Shown piece by piece: positions 62,180 through 64,000 of a stretch of 64,000 nucleotides of DNA. The notes below the pieces were generated by a model. That model ran no database searches and was not told the origin of the DNA. It saw only the letters and a program-made list of their open reading frames with translations. How positions within the stretch are numbered: the first letter of the stretch is position 1; each line of letters begins with the position of its first letter. Origin of the DNA: Niveibacterium umoris (GTDB taxonomy: Bacteria > Pseudomonadota > Gammaproteobacteria > Burkholderiales > Rhodocyclaceae); the NCBI RefSeq assembly GCF_014197015.1, contig NZ_JACIET010000001.1, positions 2,629,603 to 2,693,602 on the forward strand, read 5' to 3'. The position numbers and the translations under genes were made by a program.

Positions 62180-62196
62180 CAAACATTCTCCGCACC

Positions 62197-62288
62197 GCTC
62201 TAACAGTGCAGTCAACCGGACACCCAAATGCTGCGCATTTGGGTTCCCTCCGCTGGCGCTCCGGTGCCGGTTACTTCCACGTTAGAGC
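62197..62288 (+). repeat. attC site of cassette 1
   Basis: R'' GCTCTAAC at 62197-62204 and R' GTTAGAGC at 62281-62288 are complementary. Inside are paired arms (AGTCAACCGGACACC / GGTGCCGGTTACTT) and a central AAATGCTGCGCATTT stem-loop. About 92 bases. Confidence 0.92.
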
Positions 62289-62738
62289 TCTTATGTCTTT
62301 ATCGCCATCTGAGATTTTGGTCGTAGGCACGAGAGGCTACTTGCTTGCGTTCCGGAAAGACACCGGCGCGCCGCTCTGGAAGTACCAATTCGAGCGCACA
62401 TTTTGGGCTAATGGTTCTGGCTTCGTTACAACGCTTGTCGACGGCGACAAACTCTTCGCCGGCTGCTACGGAGAGATCTACTGCTTTGATCTCCTGAAAG
62501 GTAAGTTGCTTTGGAAAGACAACCTCAGCGGGAAAGGTTACGGCGTCGTATCGTTTGCCGTCTTTGGCGGCGCCACTTCGCCACTTCCTGGAGCCGAGAT
62601 CGACAAAGCACAGTTCAATGAAGAACAACCCGATTAACAAACATTCTCCGCACCGCTCTAACAGTGCAGTCAACCGGACACCCAAATGCTGCGCATTTGG
62701 GTTCCCTCCGCTGGCGCTCCGGTGCCGGTTACTTCCAC
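62281..62738 (+). repeat. Cassette 2: exact tandem copy of cassette 1
   Basis: The 458 bases from 62281 repeat 61823-62280 without any difference I could find, including the attC. Junctions fall exactly at the G|TTAGAGC recombination point, so the copy arose by integrase action on the same cassette, or unequal crossover in phase with it. Perfect identity means the event is recent. Confidence 0.93.
62293..62637 (+). CDS. Cassette 2: PQQ-blade protein, second copy
   Basis: Identical in sequence to the 114-residue product of cassette 1 at 61835-62179. Its ATG lies 12 bases after the attC junction, behind the attC1 palindrome, so in a polycistronic transcript the folded attC RNA may affect its translation. 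Confidence 0.78.
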   Translation: MSLSPSEILVVGTRGYLLAFRKDTGAPLWKYQFERTFWANGSGFVTTLVDGDKLFAGCYGEIYCFDLLKGKLLWKDNLSGKGYGVVSFAVFGGATSPLPGAEIDKAQFNEEQPD

Positions 62739-62745
62739 GTTAGCC
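62655..62745 (+). repeat. attC site of cassette 2
   Basis: Same sequence as the attC of cassette 1 up to the last core, which reads GTTAGCC (62739-62745) because it belongs to cassette 3. Confidence 0.92.
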
Positions 62746-62868
62746 ACTCGCCTTGAATTGCTTTCTTTTCGTGTGGTCAATTCTTGAAATGCTGCTTCGG
62801 CGCGGCGCTGGTTCCGGGGCGCCGCAGCGCCTCTCCTGCGCCAACGGTCATCACACTGCAAGGCTTGC

Positions 62869-63108
62869 GTGCACTCGTCAGGTGTCGGCTTCGAGTGCGG
62901 CGCCGTCAGCTGCTGGCGGTGGTTTGAGTTCTTCCGGTTTGGGGCTCTTCGGGCTTGCGGTTCGCATGCCAACGCACTTTTTGGCCGGCGCAAGAGTGAG
63001 GGCTTTTTCCCTTGCGGGCGCTGTTGGCGGTGCGGTTCAATTTACACGGCGCCTTGTGCCTTCGGCCCGCCGCTCAGTTGCTCAATCGGGCAGCGGTTGC
63101 GCGGCTAA
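62869..63108 (+). CDS. Cassette 3: possible small Cys/Trp-rich protein
   Basis: Cassette 3 (62739-63185) has no convincing gene. The best candidate is a 79-residue frame from GTG 62869 that ends with a TAA supplied by the attC R'' core (GGCTAAC), the same arrangement as in cassette 4. It is rich in Cys, Trp and Phe (CWRWFEFFRFGALRACG), with no recognisable domain or ribosome binding site. A longer frame from TTG 62753 reads on through the attC and is less likely. The cassette may be non-coding. Confidence 0.25.
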   Translation: MHSSGVGFECGAVSCWRWFEFFRFGALRACGSHANALFGRRKSEGFFPCGRCWRCGSIYTAPCAFGPPLSCSIGQRLRG

Positions 63109-63192
63109 CAAGGCAGTCAACCGGACACCCAAATGCTGCGCATTTGGGTTCCCTTCGCTGGCGCTCCGGTGCCGGTTACTTCCACGTTAGAC
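63103..63192 (+). repeat. attC site of cassette 3
   Basis: R'' GGCTAAC at 63103-63109, the shared palindrome with AAATGCTGCGCATTT, and R' GTTAGAC at 63186-63192. The R'' is complementary to the cassette's own 5' GTTAGCC. Confidence 0.9.
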
Positions 63193-63209
63193 ATTTAGAG
63201 AGCTCTCCA

Positions 63210-63830
63210 ATGCCGCTGCTTCGCTTGCTCGCCATCGCCACAATCGCTATTGCATTCACGAATTCAGCGGTTGCAGACATGACTCACATTGCAGTTTCCC
63301 CCACCACTGCCCTTCGTCAAGCCGACGGAAGCTACGTCCTTGGGGGCTTATCGCTTGCGCCAGGACAGTGGCGCATACAAGAAGCTCCGTCTGGCCCGTC
63401 CGCCTGCTGCGACGGATATCGCCTCGTATCCGACGCAAACTATCAAACAGCCACGCTTACGTTGCGAGACAAAGATCTCAGCCTCTCTTCCTTCGAGGCC
63501 GTGGTGCAGTTCAATGACGAACCGAACAGAATTAATGACATTTGGGGCTGGGTCAATGCGTACTCCGCAGGAAGCCTCGTATCCTCCAGCTATTTCTTTG
63601 GGCACTACTGGTCACAACCAACCGACCGCCAAACGGTCGCAGCCACACTGCCATCACCCGCAGACCGAATTGAGTTCGTCACACGAACGAATCTCGCTTA
63701 TACCGCGTTCTCCTATTCCGTTTCCGCCGTACCAGAACCTTCGACGGCTGTCCTATTGTCATTCGGCGTTGCAGTCTTGGGGCTGTTTTCTGGCGGTCGG
63801 CGCCTGCGCTATGGTGCCGCCAATGTCTAA
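63210..63830 (+). CDS. Cassette 4: PEP-CTERM sorting-domain protein
   Basis: A 206-residue exported protein. Signal peptide at about residues 1-22 (IAIAFTNSAVA). The middle (about 25-175) is a beta-rich domain with VLGGLSLAPGQWRIQ, a Cys pair (SACCDGYRL) and NDIWGWVNAYSAG. The C-terminal signal is VPEPSTAVLLSFG, a helix, then GGRRLR, the exosortase-recognised PEP-CTERM layout. The stop TAA is part of the attC R'' core (GTCTAAC). Lower GC than the chromosomal PEP-CTERM gene at 37826. A surface protein carried by an integron cassette is unusual. Confidence 0.88.
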   Translation: MPLLRLLAIATIAIAFTNSAVADMTHIAVSPTTALRQADGSYVLGGLSLAPGQWRIQEAPSGPSACCDGYRLVSDANYQTATLTLRDKDLSLSSFEAVVQFNDEPNRINDIWGWVNAYSAGSLVSSSYFFGHYWSQPTDRQTVAATLPSPADRIEFVTRTNLAYTAFSYSVSAVPEPSTAVLLSFGVAVLGLFSGGRRLRYGAANV

Positions 63831-63914
63831 CATGGCAGTCAACCGGACACCCCAATGCTGCGCATTGGGGTTCCCTACGCTGGCGCTCCGGTGCCGGTTA
63901 CTTTTACGTTAGCC
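63825..63914 (+). repeat. attC site of cassette 4
   Basis: R'' GTCTAAC at 63825-63831 and R' GTTAGCC at 63908-63914. The stem-loop is a slightly different CCAATGCTGCGCATTGG with compensating changes on both arms, so base pairing is kept. Confidence 0.9.
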
Positions 63915-63924
63915 CGCTATCTTT

Positions 63925-64000
63925 GTGCAAATTCGACCGCTCGCTGAAGCAGACCTGCCAGAACTCCTCGCGTTATATCGTCATCTCCACATCAATGACG
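63925..64000 (+). CDS. Cassette 5: GNAT acetyltransferase, 5' part
   Basis: From GTG 63925 the frame is open to the window edge: QIRPLAEADLPELLALYRHL, then HIND. This is the N-terminal strand and first helix of GNAT N-acetyltransferases, which are frequent cassette genes. It begins 11 bases after the attC4 R' core. The rest lies outside the window, so substrate and completeness are unknown. Confidence 0.7.
   Translation, partial: MQIRPLAEADLPELLALYRHLHIND

Larger units (their letters stand above)
60685..64000. mobile_element. Chromosomal integron: intI, attI and cassette array
   Basis: A complete integron platform. An integron integrase gene (60685-61707) points away from an array that starts at the attI core near 61816-61830. 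It holds four complete cassettes: 61823-62280, 62281-62738, 62739-63185 and 63186-63907, plus the start of a fifth at 63908. All attC sites share the same long imperfect palindrome. Each cassette's attC R'' core is the exact complement of its own 5' end (GTTAGAGC/GCTCTAAC, GTTAGCC/GGCTAAC, GTTAGAC/GTCTAAC), as expected of circular cassettes. Homogeneous attC sites and no resistance genes indicate a sedentary chromosomal integron. The array runs past the window. Confidence 0.95.

Noticed and set aside
62753..63190. 145-codon frame across cassette 3 from a TTG start
   Set aside because: It reads through the attC palindrome, whose translation (NRTPKCCAFGF) recurs in frames over the other attC sites; not a natural gene end.

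Overview
The window is about 64 kb of GC-rich bacterial chromosome. The gene content points to a betaproteobacterium, most likely Rhodocyclales or a relative (inference). The evidence is the order of the aa3 oxidase cluster (coxB, coxA, tiny assembly ORF, ctaG, DUF2970, coxC, divergent DUF2909, SURF1, ctaA, ctaB, SCO), the accB-accC-prmA-DUF3426 run, an rpoH gene behind a CIRCE operator, PEP-CTERM proteins and a dehydrogenase of the AidB type. No rRNA, tRNA, CRISPR array, prophage or insertion sequence was seen.

Layout. 1-0.2 kb: start of a hemerythrin-like gene running off the left edge. 0.5-6.1 kb: a complete oppABCDF oligopeptide importer operon. 6.4-10.6 kb: a small unknown protein, rpoH (sigma-32) and a FecR/DUF6600 protein. 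10.0-18.3 kb: a minus-strand cytochrome c oxidase biogenesis and structural cluster with a perfect FNR-type box upstream. 18.6-26.2 kb: mpl, a conserved unknown gene, a TlpA-like thioredoxin, aroQ, accBC, prmA and a DUF3426 protein. 26.3-27.0 kb: two paralogous small proteins, each with its own terminator. 27.1-35.2 kb: a base-excision glycosylase, a diguanylate cyclase, a ThrE-type exporter, a secreted thermolysin, a GNAT, a DUF2167/M50 protease pair and a CBS protein.

35.2-46.1 kb: pbpC and an alpha-2-macroglobulin gene, both on the minus strand. They are split by a PEP-CTERM gene with a sigma-54 promoter, a VC0807-family membrane protein and a lower-GC gene of unknown function. 46.1-47.1 kb: a gene-free stretch with a pair of inverted repeats around a REP-like element. 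47.1-60.5 kb: an unknown lipoprotein, ybaK, olsBA (ornithine lipid synthesis), two lone periplasmic binding proteins, a DNA-repair-flavoured group (hypoxanthine-DNA glycosylase, secreted nuclease, aidB), a PIN protein and an ACP/acyl-AMP ligase/PlsC fusion.

60.7-64.0 kb: a chromosomal integron. A complete integron integrase faces away from a cassette array whose closely matching attC sites mark off four complete cassettes and the start of a fifth. Two adjacent cassettes are identical 458-bp copies encoding a PQQ-blade protein. One cassette encodes a PEP-CTERM protein, so a surface-sorting substrate travels on a mobile cassette. The last begins a GNAT gene at the window edge. Three copies of a 14-bp motif sit between intI and the first cassette and overlap the likely promoters. 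This integron is the most unusual part of the window.
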